From assembly GCA_004020365.1 (NCBI GenBank), contig SAQR01000003.1, positions 124,001-188,000 of the forward strand: 64,000 nucleotides of DNA. Direction: 5' to 3'. This document shows, one piece after another, positions 8,479 to 18,959 of the stretch. A model generated the notes under the pieces. The model was not told where the DNA came from. It did not search any database and saw only the letters and a list, made by a program, of their open reading frames with translations. The stretch comes from Mesorhizobium sp. GTDB lineage: Bacteria; Pseudomonadota; Alphaproteobacteria; Rhizobiales; Rhizobiaceae. The position numbers and the translations under genes were made by a program. How positions within the stretch are numbered: the stretch's first letter is position 1; each line of letters opens with the position of its first letter.

Positions 8479-10104
8479 TCAGCCGGCTCGTCCGAGAAAG
8501 CAGCCCAAGGGCGGCAGCGACAGAATTTTTCCCTGCAAGGCGGCACTAGCGCCAAGGTCGATCGTCTCTGCGACATCGATACCCTGCAGCAACGGCCAGT
8601 TGGCCGGCTCCTCGGCGAAGTTGAAAACGCACAGCAGCTTCTCGCCGCCGCCTTCGCGAATGAAGGCAAGCACATCGCCCTCGGCATCGAGAAAGCGGAT
8701 CGAACCTTGTATCAGCGCCGCATGCTGCTTGCGCAAGGCGAGCATCGCCCGATAGCTGGCCAGAACCGACTTTTCCTCGCCATTCTGGATATCGACCGCG
8801 CGGGCGCGATGGCTTTCCGGGATTGGAAGCCACGGCCTGCCGGTTGAAAAACCCGCGTTGTTGGCGCCTTTCTCCCAGACCATCGGCGTGCGGCAGCCAT
8901 CCCTGCCCTTGAAGCCGGGCCAGAAGCGGATGCCGTAGGGATCGCGCAGATCCTCGAACGCCAATTCCGCCTCCTCCAGCCCGAGTTCCTCACCCTGATA
9001 GAGGCAGATCGATCCACGCAGGCATGACAGCAGCGCGATGGAGAACTTCGCCATCCTTTCCGGATCGCCGCCGGGCCTTGTCCAGCGCGTCACATGGCGA
9101 ACGACATCATGGTTGGAAAATGCCCAGCAGACCCAGCCGTCGGAGACAGCACTCTCGAACGCTTCGACGCATCCACGCACGTGTGCGGCCGAGAATTGCG
9201 GACCGAGCAGGTCGAAAGTGTAGCACATGTCGAGCTTGTCGCCGCCGCCGGTATAAGCGGCGAGCGTCTGCAGCGAACGGGTTTCGTCGCCGACCTCGCC
9301 GACAGCGGCGCGGCCCTCATATTCGTCGAGCAGCGCCCGGAACCGCTTGAGGAAAGCCAGGTTTTCGGGCTGCGTCTTGTCAAACCAATGCTCTTGATAG
9401 AGGTAGGGATTGGTTTCGGTGTTGGTGCCAGCGACGCTTGACGCCAAGGGCGGGTTGCTGCGCAGCCAGCGGTCATGGACATAGTAGTTGACCGTGTCGA
9501 GGCGAAACCCGTCGACGCCGCGCTCCAGCCAGAACCGCACCGTTTCCAGCAAGGCGTCCTGCACTTCCGGATTGTGGAAATTGAGGTCCGGCTGCGAGGC
9601 GAGAAAATTGTGCATGTAATACTGCCTGCGGGTCGCATCCCACTCCCAGGCGGGGCCGCCGAAGACCGACAGCCAGTTGTTGGGCGCGGTGCCATCCGGC
9701 TTCGGATCGGCCCAGACATACCAGTCCGCCCTGGGATTATCGCGGCTCGCGCGGCTTTCGACGAACCATTCATGCCGGTCGGACGAATGCGACAGAACCT
9801 GGTCGATAATGACTTTCAGGCCGAGACGGTGCGCCTCGGCGACCACAGCGTCGAAATCCTCTGATGTGCCGAACATCGGATCGACGGCTGTATAGTCGGA
9901 GACGTCATAGCCCATATCGGCCATCGGCGACTTGAAGAAGGGCGACAGCCAGACGGCGTCGGCGCCAAGCGATGCGACATGCGCCAGCCTCGATGTGATA
10001 CCACGCAGATCGCCACTGCCGTCCCCCGTCGTGTCCTGGAAGGAGCGCGGGTAAATCTGGTAGATGACGCAGCCGCGCCACCACTCGGCGTGGTCACTTG
10101 CCAC
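8479..10104 (-). CDS. Alpha-glucosidase, GH13 family
   Basis: Cytoplasmic glycoside hydrolase (541 aa, no signal peptide) that should release glucose from alpha-linked oligosaccharides such as maltodextrins. The GH13 catalytic triad is visible: nucleophile D203 in GFRLDTVN, acid/base E270 in VGEVGDE and D333 in SNHDVVR. The start WWRGCVIYQIYPRSFQD is characteristic of oligo-1,6-glucosidase/alpha-glucosidase enzymes. It overlaps the end of glgX by 11 nt and is last in the glycogen cluster, so it probably finishes the breakdown of short glucans left by GlgP and GlgX. Trehalose or sucrose hydrolysis cannot be excluded. Confidence 0.9.
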   Translation of the reverse strand: MASDHAEWWRGCVIYQIYPRSFQDTTGDGSGDLRGITSRLAHVASLGADAVWLSPFFKSPMADMGYDVSDYTAVDPMFGTSEDFDAVVAEAHRLGLKVIIDQVLSHSSDRHEWFVESRASRDNPRADWYVWADPKPDGTAPNNWLSVFGGPAWEWDATRRQYYMHNFLASQPDLNFHNPEVQDALLETVRFWLERGVDGFRLDTVNYYVHDRWLRSNPPLASSVAGTNTETNPYLYQEHWFDKTQPENLAFLKRFRALLDEYEGRAAVGEVGDETRSLQTLAAYTGGGDKLDMCYTFDLLGPQFSAAHVRGCVEAFESAVSDGWVCWAFSNHDVVRHVTRWTRPGGDPERMAKFSIALLSCLRGSICLYQGEELGLEEAELAFEDLRDPYGIRFWPGFKGRDGCRTPMVWEKGANNAGFSTGRPWLPIPESHRARAVDIQNGEEKSVLASYRAMLALRKQHAALIQGSIRFLDAEGDVLAFIREGGGEKLLCVFNFAEEPANWPLLQGIDVAETIDLGASAALQGKILSLPPLGCFLGRAG

Positions 10105-12106
10105 TCGGGTTCTCCTTTATCTGACCCTGCGCGGCTTCGCGTTCGATCATGAAAATCACCGTTCGCCCCGGCACCGGCCGTGAAATGCCGGCTGCGCCGT
10201 CCGGTGTTTCGATGGCTGGCGCCCAGCGAAATCCGTCGCGCTCCGGCAGCGTGAACATACACGCCCGACGATCGCCATTGATGACCACGGCAAGCCGGCG
10301 ATCATCGCCGCCGAGCACCATGACCAGGCGGTATCGCCCCGGACCCCGCCAGCCTGCCTCGTCGAGCGGCATGCCGGTTTCAGTGAGCCAGACGACGTCC
10401 GGTTTCTCTGATCCGGCGAGCGGCTCTCCGGTCAGGAAGCGCGTGTCGGAAAGCGCCGGCACGGAACGACGCATCGCGGCGAGCAAAACGGCGTATTGCT
10501 CCAGCGCCTGGTCGCGCCCGGCCCAGTCGAGCCAGGTGATCTCGTTGTCTTGCGCATAGGCGTTGTTGTTGCCCTTCTGGGTGCGGCCGAATTCGTCTCC
10601 GGCGGTCAGCATGATCGTGCCGCGCGAGCCAAACAGCGTGGCCAGCAACGCACGCTCGTCATCGAAACGGGCCGTAACGATCGCCCGGTCGCCGGTCTCA
10701 CCCTCGACGCCATTGTTCCAGGACAGGTTGTCGTCGTGGCCATCGCGGTTCTGCTCGCCATTGGCCTCATTGTGCTTGTGCTCGTAGGCAACGATGTCGG
10801 CCAGCGTCATGCCGTCATGCGCGGCGATGAAATTGACGCTGCGGCTCGCCTGCTGGCCTGGCCTGGCAAACACGTCGGACGAGCCGGCAAGACGGGTGGC
10901 GAGCGCGCCGACCATGCCGCTGTCGCCGCGCCAGAAGCGGCGGATGTCGTCGCGATATTTGTCGTTCCATTCGAGGAAGGGCGGCGGAAAATTGCCAAGC
11001 TGATAGCCGTTCGGGCCGACATCCCATGGCTCGGCGATCAGCACCCTGCCACCAAGGGCCGGGTCGTTCCGAATAGCCATGAGCACTGGCGCAGCGGCGT
11101 CGAACGCGCCATCGACCCGCCCCAGAATGGGCGCCAGATCGAAGCGGAAACCATCGACGCCGGCATGGCAGACAAAATGACGAAGCGTGTCGAGGACCAT
11201 TTCCCGGACGACCGGATGATTGCAAGCGACGGTGTTGCCGGTGCCGGTGTCGTTGATCAGACTGCCGTCTGGCCGATGCCGGTAGTAGGCGCGGCTGTCG
11301 AGGCCGCGCAGCGACAGCGTCGGTCCGAGCCTGTCGCTTTCGCCGGTGTGGTTGAAGACAAGATCGAGGATGACGCCGATGCCGGCCCCACGCAGCGCGG
11401 CAACCGTCTGCCGCAATTCGGCGAGACCGCCGGGCGCTAGGCGCGGATCGAGCGCCATGAAGGTCACGGGATTGTAGCCCCAGGCATTGCGCAGCCCGAG
11501 CGGCGGCAAATGCCGCTCGTCGATCGATGCCGTCACCGGCATCAGTTCGACCGCCCCGACCCCGAGCTTTTTCAGATGCTCGACGATGGCCGGATGGGCA
11601 AGCGCTGCAATCGTGCCGCGCTGGTGCTTCGGGATGTCCGGATGCAGCATGGTGAAGGCGCGCACCGGCACTTCATAGATCAGGCCGCCGGGCTGGAACA
11701 GCGGCGGCAAGGCAGGCACCACTTGCGGCAGGCTGGCGGCAACCGCCTTCGGCAGCAGCGGCGCAGTGTCGGTGCCCTCGCCCCGGCGTGCGGCGAGCCT
11801 GATATCATAGGCATAGGGCCTGTCGATTTCGACGGCATAGGGGTCGACCAGCAGCTTGTCGGGATCGAACCAAAGCCCATTCTCGGGCGCATAGTCGCCA
11901 TCGGCGCGAAGCCCGTATCGGGTGCCGGCGGCGAGGCCGGCAACGAAAAGCGCGTGAACGCCCTCGCCTTCTGGCTGGAGCTCGAGCCGGTCGATCTCCC
12001 GGGTTCCTTCATCGTCGAAGATCGAGACCCAGATGCGCCGAGCCGACGAGGACCATGCGGCAAAGCGAATGCCTTCGCGGGTGACGGTGGCGCCGAGCGA
12101 GGTCAC
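10094..12106 (-). CDS. glgX: Glycogen debranching enzyme GlgX
   Basis: Hydrolyses alpha-1,6 branch points of glycogen trimmed by phosphorylase. 670 aa: an N-terminal carbohydrate-binding module (about 1-100) and a GH13 barrel. Catalytic residues D323 (GFRFDLAP), E359 (IAEPWD) and D431 (AAHDGMT) are present, as is the GlgX block NGYQLGNFPPPFLEWNDKYRD. The proline-rich linker around residues 125-140 (SLPQVVPALPPLF) is unusual compared with enteric GlgX. The stop overlaps the alpha-glucosidase start. It is separated from pgm by a 205-bp region containing a large inverted repeat. Confidence 0.93.
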   Translation of the reverse strand: MTSLGATVTREGIRFAAWSSSARRIWVSIFDDEGTREIDRLELQPEGEGVHALFVAGLAAGTRYGLRADGDYAPENGLWFDPDKLLVDPYAVEIDRPYAYDIRLAARRGEGTDTAPLLPKAVAASLPQVVPALPPLFQPGGLIYEVPVRAFTMLHPDIPKHQRGTIAALAHPAIVEHLKKLGVGAVELMPVTASIDERHLPPLGLRNAWGYNPVTFMALDPRLAPGGLAELRQTVAALRGAGIGVILDLVFNHTGESDRLGPTLSLRGLDSRAYYRHRPDGSLINDTGTGNTVACNHPVVREMVLDTLRHFVCHAGVDGFRFDLAPILGRVDGAFDAAAPVLMAIRNDPALGGRVLIAEPWDVGPNGYQLGNFPPPFLEWNDKYRDDIRRFWRGDSGMVGALATRLAGSSDVFARPGQQASRSVNFIAAHDGMTLADIVAYEHKHNEANGEQNRDGHDDNLSWNNGVEGETGDRAIVTARFDDERALLATLFGSRGTIMLTAGDEFGRTQKGNNNAYAQDNEITWLDWAGRDQALEQYAVLLAAMRRSVPALSDTRFLTGEPLAGSEKPDVVWLTETGMPLDEAGWRGPGRYRLVMVLGGDDRRLAVVINGDRRACMFTLPERDGFRWAPAIETPDGAAGISRPVPGRTVIFMIEREAAQGQIKENPSGK

Positions 12107-12161
12107 GCGCGCTCACAGCAACAGATCGTAAACAATTTGAGGGGCTGGCGGGTTGGCTCCC

Positions 12162-12291
12162 CCTTCTCCCCTTGTGGGAGAAGGCCACGGATGAGGGGTG
12201 CTCCAGCCTGGCACCTACGGCGATCCGTCCAACACCCCTCAACGGTCTCGGCGCTACGCGCCGATCCACCTTCTCCCACAAGGGGAGAAGG
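12162..12291. repeat. Large inverted repeat between pgm and glgX
   Basis: A 23-nt sequence (12162-12184), itself a near-palindrome with arms CCTTCTCCC and GGGAGAAGG, is present as an exact reverse complement at 12269-12291. Inside it, TGAGGGGTG (12192-12200) pairs with CACCCCTCA (12233-12241). The whole block could fold into one long hairpin within the glg transcript. I recall very similar dispersed intergenic elements in Mesorhizobium genomes, which is the basis for calling it a repeat; no second copy lies in this window. Confidence 0.75.
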
Positions 12292-12311
12292 AAAGGCGCG
12301 CCGCGCCAGCT

Positions 12312-13943
<1,632 letters not shown>

Positions 13944-15389
13944 TCAGACAGCCCTTTTCGAAAGCAGCAAGCGATAGAGTTCGAGATATTTTTGCGCGCT
14001 TTTATCCCACGAGACATCCGCCTTCATGCCTTGCCGCTGCATCGACGTCCAGATTGCAGGGTTGGCGTGCGCCGCGACCAGCCGGCGGATGGCATGCAGC
14101 AAGGCGCCGGCATCGGCGGGTGCAAACTGGAAGCCGGTCGCCACACCTGCCGAAATCGCCGCTTCATTGGCGTCGATGATGGTGTCGGCGAGACCACCGG
14201 TGCGGGCGACGACCGGCACGCAGCCATAGCGCAGGCCGTAAAGCTGCGTCAGTCCGCAAGGCTCGAAGCGCGACGGGATGACGATGGCGTCACAGCCGCC
14301 CTGCATGGTGTGGGAAAGCGCCTCGTCATAACCGACAACGACGCCGATGCGACCGCGATGGCGGGCGGCGGCGGCCAGCAGCGCGCCTTCGAGGCCGGCG
14401 TCGCCGGACCCTAGGATCGCCAGGCGGGCACCCCTCGCAACAATCCCGTCGACGGCCGTTGCCAGTATGTCCATTCCCTTCTGCCAGGTGAGCCGGCTGA
14501 TGACGCAGACAATCGGACTGTCGTCGCGGTCAAGGTTGAAACGATCCTCGACGGCGGTCCGGTTGGGGTGGCGCGCCTTCAATGTCCTGGCCGTGTAGTT
14601 GGAGACCAGATGCTTGTCGGTTTCAGGGTTCCATATCTCGGTGTCGATGCCGTTGACGATGCCATAGAGATCGACGGACCGCATGTTGATGAGGCCATCG
14701 AGGCCCATGCCGAATTCCGGCGAGCGGATCTCCTGCGCATAGGTCGGGCTGACTGTGGTGATGGCCCAGGCGGCCTGCAGGCCAGCCTTGAGGAAACCGA
14801 CGCCGCCATAATATTCGACGCCGTCGAGCGCCATTGCCGCCGCCGGTAAGCCGAGTTCGCCAAAGATGCCGGCGCCGAACTGGCCCTGGAAAGCGAGATT
14901 GTGGACGGTGATCATCGACGGCGTGCCGACCGCCTGGCCGTAGCGCATATAGGCCAGCGTCATCGCCGATTGCCAGTCATGGGCATGGACGATGTCCGGC
15001 TGGTAGCCCGAGACGGCGCCGCCGGCGATGTCGCCGCCAACCTGGCTCAGGGCCGCGAAACGCCGCCAATTGTCCGGCCAGTCGGCGCCGGCGGCATTGC
15101 CATAGGGGCCACCGGGACGATCGAACAGGTGCGGCGCGTCAAGCACGAACAGGTCGAGCCCGGCGATCTGGGCGGCATGGACCGAAGCCTTGCCGCCTTG
15201 CAGCAGCGGATAGTGGTGAACGGGTTTTTTCTTCTTGAAGGCATCCATGATCTGGGGATAGCCGGGAACAAGCGTGCGCATCGCCACGCCCTTGCCGGCG
15301 AGCGCGACGGGTAATGCGCCGGTCACGTCGGCAAGCCCGCCAGTCTTGATCAGAGGGAATATTTCGGGCGTGACCGACAGGACCTGCAT
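13944..15389 (-). CDS. glgA: Glycogen synthase GlgA
   Basis: Adds glucose from ADP-glucose to growing glycogen. 481 aa. The N-terminal [13 protein letters not shown] loop is the ADP-glucose-binding signature of bacterial GlgA; the C-terminal GT-B half carries [15 protein letters not shown] with the catalytic glutamate and the RTGGLADT block. The ATG directly abuts the glgC stop (TGAATG) and pgm follows 3 bp later, so the three are co-translated. No unusual features. Confidence 0.96.
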   Translation of the reverse strand: MQVLSVTPEIFPLIKTGGLADVTGALPVALAGKGVAMRTLVPGYPQIMDAFKKKKPVHHYPLLQGGKASVHAAQIAGLDLFVLDAPHLFDRPGGPYGNAAGADWPDNWRRFAALSQVGGDIAGGAVSGYQPDIVHAHDWQSAMTLAYMRYGQAVGTPSMITVHNLAFQGQFGAGIFGELGLPAAAMALDGVEYYGGVGFLKAGLQAAWAITTVSPTYAQEIRSPEFGMGLDGLINMRSVDLYGIVNGIDTEIWNPETDKHLVSNYTARTLKARHPNRTAVEDRFNLDRDDSPIVCVISRLTWQKGMDILATAVDGIVARGARLAILGSGDAGLEGALLAAAARHRGRIGVVVGYDEALSHTMQGGCDAIVIPSRFEPCGLTQLYGLRYGCVPVVARTGGLADTIIDANEAAISAGVATGFQFAPADAGALLHAIRRLVAAHANPAIWTSMQRQGMKADVSWDKSAQKYLELYRLLLSKRAV

Positions 15390-16658
15390 TCACGACAATC
15401 CCAGTTTGTCGATCATGGCCTGCGTGACGAGGCAGATGCCTTTTTCGGAAACGCGGAAGCGCTTGGCATCGAGGACGGGATCCTCGCCGACCACGAGCCC
15501 TTCGGGAATCCTGACACCATGATCGATCACCACGCGCTTCAATCTCGCGCTGCGGCCGACCTGGCAGTCGGGCAGCATGACGACGTCCTCGAGCGTCGAA
15601 TAGGAGTTGATGCGCGCGCCGGTGAAGATCAGGCTTCGCTTCAGCGACGCGCCTGAGACGATGCAATCGCCCGAGACCAGCGAGGATACTGCCGAGCCAC
15701 GGCGGCCATCCTCGTCATGCACGAACTTTGCCGGCGGCTTCAGCTCCGCATAGGTCCAGATCGGCCAGTCGCGGTCGTAGAGGTCGAGCTCGGGCGTGAT
15801 GTCGGTGAGGTCGATATTAGCTTCCCAATAGGCGTCAACGGTCCCGACATCGCGCCAGTAAGCTTCGTTCTCGGCAGTCGAGCGCACGCAGGATTTGGCG
15901 AAGCGATGGGCGATCGCCTTCCCGTGCTCGACGACATAGGGGATGATGTCCTTGCCGAAGTCACGGCTCGAGCCCGGTTCGGCCGCGTCGCGGCGCAGCT
16001 GCTCCATCAGGAACTTGGTCTTGAACACATAGATGCCCATCGAGGCCAGAGCAAAATCCGGCTTGTCGGGAATGCCGGGCGGATCGGCGGGTTTCTCGAT
16101 GAAGGAGATGATGGTGTCCTTCTTGTCGACATGCATGACGCCGAAGCCGGTCGCCTCCATGCGCGGCACTTCGAGGCAGCCGACGGTGACGTCGGCGCCG
16201 GCGTCGACATGCTGGCGAAGCATCAGCTCATAGTCCATCTTGTAGATGTGATCGCCGGCCAGGATGACCATGTATTCGGGCCCGTAGGCCTCAATGATGT
16301 CGATGTTCTGGTAGACGGCATCGGCAGTGCCCTCATACCATTGCGTTTCCGATACGCGCTGGCTGGCCGGCAGGATATCGAAGCTCTCGTTGCGCTCGGG
16401 CCGCAGGAAGTTCCAGCCGCGCTGCAGGTGGCGGATCAGCGAATGCGCCTTGTACTGGGTGGCAACGCCGAGGCGGCGAATACCGGAATTGAGCGCATTG
16501 GAGAGCGCAAAATCGATGATGCGCGTCTTGCCGCCGAAATAGACCGCCGGCTTGGCGCGCCGGTCGGTCAATTCGTTGAGGCGGCTGCCACGACCGCCGG
16601 CCAGAACATAGGCCATGGCATCGCGCGCCAGCGGCTGGGTCCGTTTTATCTCTGCCAT
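15390..16658 (-). CDS. glgC: Glucose-1-phosphate adenylyltransferase GlgC
   Basis: Makes ADP-glucose from ATP and glucose-1-phosphate, the committed step of glycogen synthesis. 422 aa. The N-terminal nucleotidyltransferase motif [21 protein letters not shown] is split around conserved arginines and lysines; the substrate motif FIEKPADPP and the C-terminal beta-helix with [12 protein letters not shown] are present. It follows glgB by 36 bp with a ribosome site (GGAGG) before its ATG. The family is allosterically controlled; in alphaproteobacteria fructose-6-phosphate and pyruvate are known activators. Confidence 0.96.
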   Translation of the reverse strand: MAEIKRTQPLARDAMAYVLAGGRGSRLNELTDRRAKPAVYFGGKTRIIDFALSNALNSGIRRLGVATQYKAHSLIRHLQRGWNFLRPERNESFDILPASQRVSETQWYEGTADAVYQNIDIIEAYGPEYMVILAGDHIYKMDYELMLRQHVDAGADVTVGCLEVPRMEATGFGVMHVDKKDTIISFIEKPADPPGIPDKPDFALASMGIYVFKTKFLMEQLRRDAAEPGSSRDFGKDIIPYVVEHGKAIAHRFAKSCVRSTAENEAYWRDVGTVDAYWEANIDLTDITPELDLYDRDWPIWTYAELKPPAKFVHDEDGRRGSAVSSLVSGDCIVSGASLKRSLIFTGARINSYSTLEDVVMLPDCQVGRSARLKRVVIDHGVRIPEGLVVGEDPVLDAKRFRVSEKGICLVTQAMIDKLGLS

Positions 16659-16694
16659 TTTTATCCTCCCAAGTTACGCGCTGCGAGACATCGC

Positions 16695-18908
16695 CTAGTC
16701 CGGAGCAAATTCGAGCATGATCGTCGATAGCGGCGGCAACAGCATCGTCGCCGAGATGCCTCCTGCTTCCGCCCTAGCCTCGACGACACCGCCATTGCCC
16801 TTGCCGGAACCGCCATAGTCGGTGGCGTCGGTGTTGATGATCTCGCGCCAGCTTCCAGCCATTGGCAACGGCACGCGATAATCGTCACGCGGCACCGGTG
16901 TAAAATTGGCGATGACGGCGACCGGGTTTCCGCCCGGCGCGCTGCGCAGCCAGGCAAAGACAGAGTTGGCGCTGTCGTCGACGATCAGCCAGGAAAAGCC
17001 TTCCGGCTCGCAATCGCGCGCATGCAGGGCCGGGCGCGAGCGGTAGAGATAGTTGAGATCGCGCACCGTCTGCCAGACGCCGCGGTGGGGCCCGAAATCG
17101 AGCAGGTTCCAGTCGAGTGCGCGCGCCTCGCTCCACTCGCGGCGCTGGGCGAATTCCTGGCCCATGAACAACAGCTTCTTGCCGGGGTAGCCCCACATGA
17201 AGGCGTAGTAGGCGCGCAGCGTCGCGAATTTCTGCCAGTCGTCGCCGGCCATCTTGCCAAGCAGCGTGCCCTTGCCGTGCACGACCTCGTCATGGGAGAG
17301 CGGCAGCACGAAATTCTCTGAGAAGGCGTAGACCAGGCCGAAGGTGATGTCGCCGTGATGATGCTTGCGAAAAATCGGCTCCTTGGAGAAATACTCCAGC
17401 GTGTCGTGCATGAAGCCCATGTTCCACTTGAAGCCGAAACCCAGCCCGCCCTCATGCACAGGCTGCGAAACTTTTGGCCATGAGGTCGATTCTTCGGCGA
17501 TCGTCATCACGCCAGGATGTTGGCCGTAGACTTCCTTGTTCATCCTCTGCAGGAAGCTGACGGCCTCGAGGTTTTCGCGCCCGCCTTTTTCGTTGGGAAT
17601 CCATTCGCCGGCCTTGCGCGAATAGTCGAGGTAGAGCATCGAGGCGACGGCATCGACGCGCAAACCGTCGACATGGTATTTCTCGGCCCAAAACAGCGCG
17701 TTGTTGACCAGGAACGAGACCACCTCGCGCCGGCCGAAATTGTAGATCGCGGTGTTCCAGTCGGGATGGAAGCCCTTGCGGGGGTCGGCATGCTCATAGA
17801 GCGCGGTGCCGTCGAAATTGGCCAGGCCATGCGCATCCACCGGGAAATGCGCCGGCACCCAGTCCAGGATGACGCCGATGCCGGCGCGGTGGGCGCCGTC
17901 GACGAACCGGGCAAAACCGTCCGGATCGCCGAAGCGGGCCGACGGCGCGTAGAGGCCCGTCGTCTGGTAGCCCCAGGACGGATCATAGGGATGTTCGGAG
18001 ATCGGCATGAATTCGATATGGGTGAAACCGGTGTCGACGACGTAGGGGATCAGCCGGTCGGCAAGCTCGTCCCATGACAGGAAGCTGCCGTCGTCGTGAA
18101 GCTGCCAGGAGCCGGCATGGACCTCATAGATCGACACCGCCTCGCGCCTGGGATCGGCGTTGCGCCAGTAGTTGCGGTGCGCCTCGTCACCCCATTGATG
18201 CGCCGGCGGAAGCGCCGTCACCGAAGCGGTGGCCGGGCGCAGTTCGGACTTGAAAGCGAACGGATCGGCCTTCAGCGGCAGTCGCGCGCCATCGGGCCCG
18301 ATGATCTCGTATTTGTAGGGCCGTCCGGCGCCGATGTCGGGAATGAACAACTCCCAGATGCCGGTGTCGCGGCGGACGCGCATCGTATGCCTGCGGCCGT
18401 CCCATTCGTTAAAGTCGCCGACCACCGAAACGCGCCTTGCGTTGGGCGCCCAGACGGCGAAATGCACGCCGGACGCACCCTCGTGATCGATGAGATGCGC
18501 ACCGAGCTTGTCGAACAGCCTGAGATGCGAACCTTCGGCAATGTAATAGTCGTCCAGCGGACCGAGCACCGGACCGAACGAATAGGGATCGGTCAGCCAC
18601 CAGTCACCGCCGGCATTGCGCGCGTGATAGCGCAGCGGCTGACGCTTTCTGAGCGACAGGCTGCCCTCGAAGAAGCCGGCTTCGTCGCGCCTGGAGAGTT
18701 CACCGGCTTTCTTGCCGGTCAGCGTATAGGCAGTGACGAACTCGGCATGAGGGACGAAGCAGCGGGCGGCGAAGCCCTTGTCGACCTCGTGCACACCCAG
18801 CACAGCGAAAGGATCACCATGCGTGCCGGCGACAATCGCCGCGACATCACCGGCTGACGCCAGTCCATCCGGCCCGCTTGTCGCAGCGGTCGCGCGCGGC
18901 TTCCTCAT
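16695..18908 (-). CDS. glgB: 1,4-alpha-glucan branching enzyme GlgB
   Basis: Creates alpha-1,6 branches in glycogen. 737 aa from the ATG at 18908, chosen because GGGGAGGG precedes it and it gives the family length; the frame is open to 18950. Two N-terminal carbohydrate-binding modules (about 25-120 and 135-230) precede the GH13 domain, with catalytic D419 (GLRVDAV), E472 (TIAEEST) and D540 (PLSHDEVVHGK). The start lies about 50 bp after the glgP stop. Clear member of the glgP-glgB-glgC-glgA-pgm operon. Confidence 0.95.
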   Translation of the reverse strand: MRKPRATAATSGPDGLASAGDVAAIVAGTHGDPFAVLGVHEVDKGFAARCFVPHAEFVTAYTLTGKKAGELSRRDEAGFFEGSLSLRKRQPLRYHARNAGGDWWLTDPYSFGPVLGPLDDYYIAEGSHLRLFDKLGAHLIDHEGASGVHFAVWAPNARRVSVVGDFNEWDGRRHTMRVRRDTGIWELFIPDIGAGRPYKYEIIGPDGARLPLKADPFAFKSELRPATASVTALPPAHQWGDEAHRNYWRNADPRREAVSIYEVHAGSWQLHDDGSFLSWDELADRLIPYVVDTGFTHIEFMPISEHPYDPSWGYQTTGLYAPSARFGDPDGFARFVDGAHRAGIGVILDWVPAHFPVDAHGLANFDGTALYEHADPRKGFHPDWNTAIYNFGRREVVSFLVNNALFWAEKYHVDGLRVDAVASMLYLDYSRKAGEWIPNEKGGRENLEAVSFLQRMNKEVYGQHPGVMTIAEESTSWPKVSQPVHEGGLGFGFKWNMGFMHDTLEYFSKEPIFRKHHHGDITFGLVYAFSENFVLPLSHDEVVHGKGTLLGKMAGDDWQKFATLRAYYAFMWGYPGKKLLFMGQEFAQRREWSEARALDWNLLDFGPHRGVWQTVRDLNYLYRSRPALHARDCEPEGFSWLIVDDSANSVFAWLRSAPGGNPVAVIANFTPVPRDDYRVPLPMAGSWREIINTDATDYGGSGKGNGGVVEARAEAGGISATMLLPPLSTIMLEFAPD

Positions 18909-18959
18909 CAGGCAGTGACCCTCCCCGGACCACGTTGTTCGTGGCCTCATGCAATCATA

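Noticed and set aside
10496-11440. 314-codon plus-strand frame opposite glgX
   Set aside because: Shadow of glgX; no ribosome site or domain, and glgX has a full catalytic triad.
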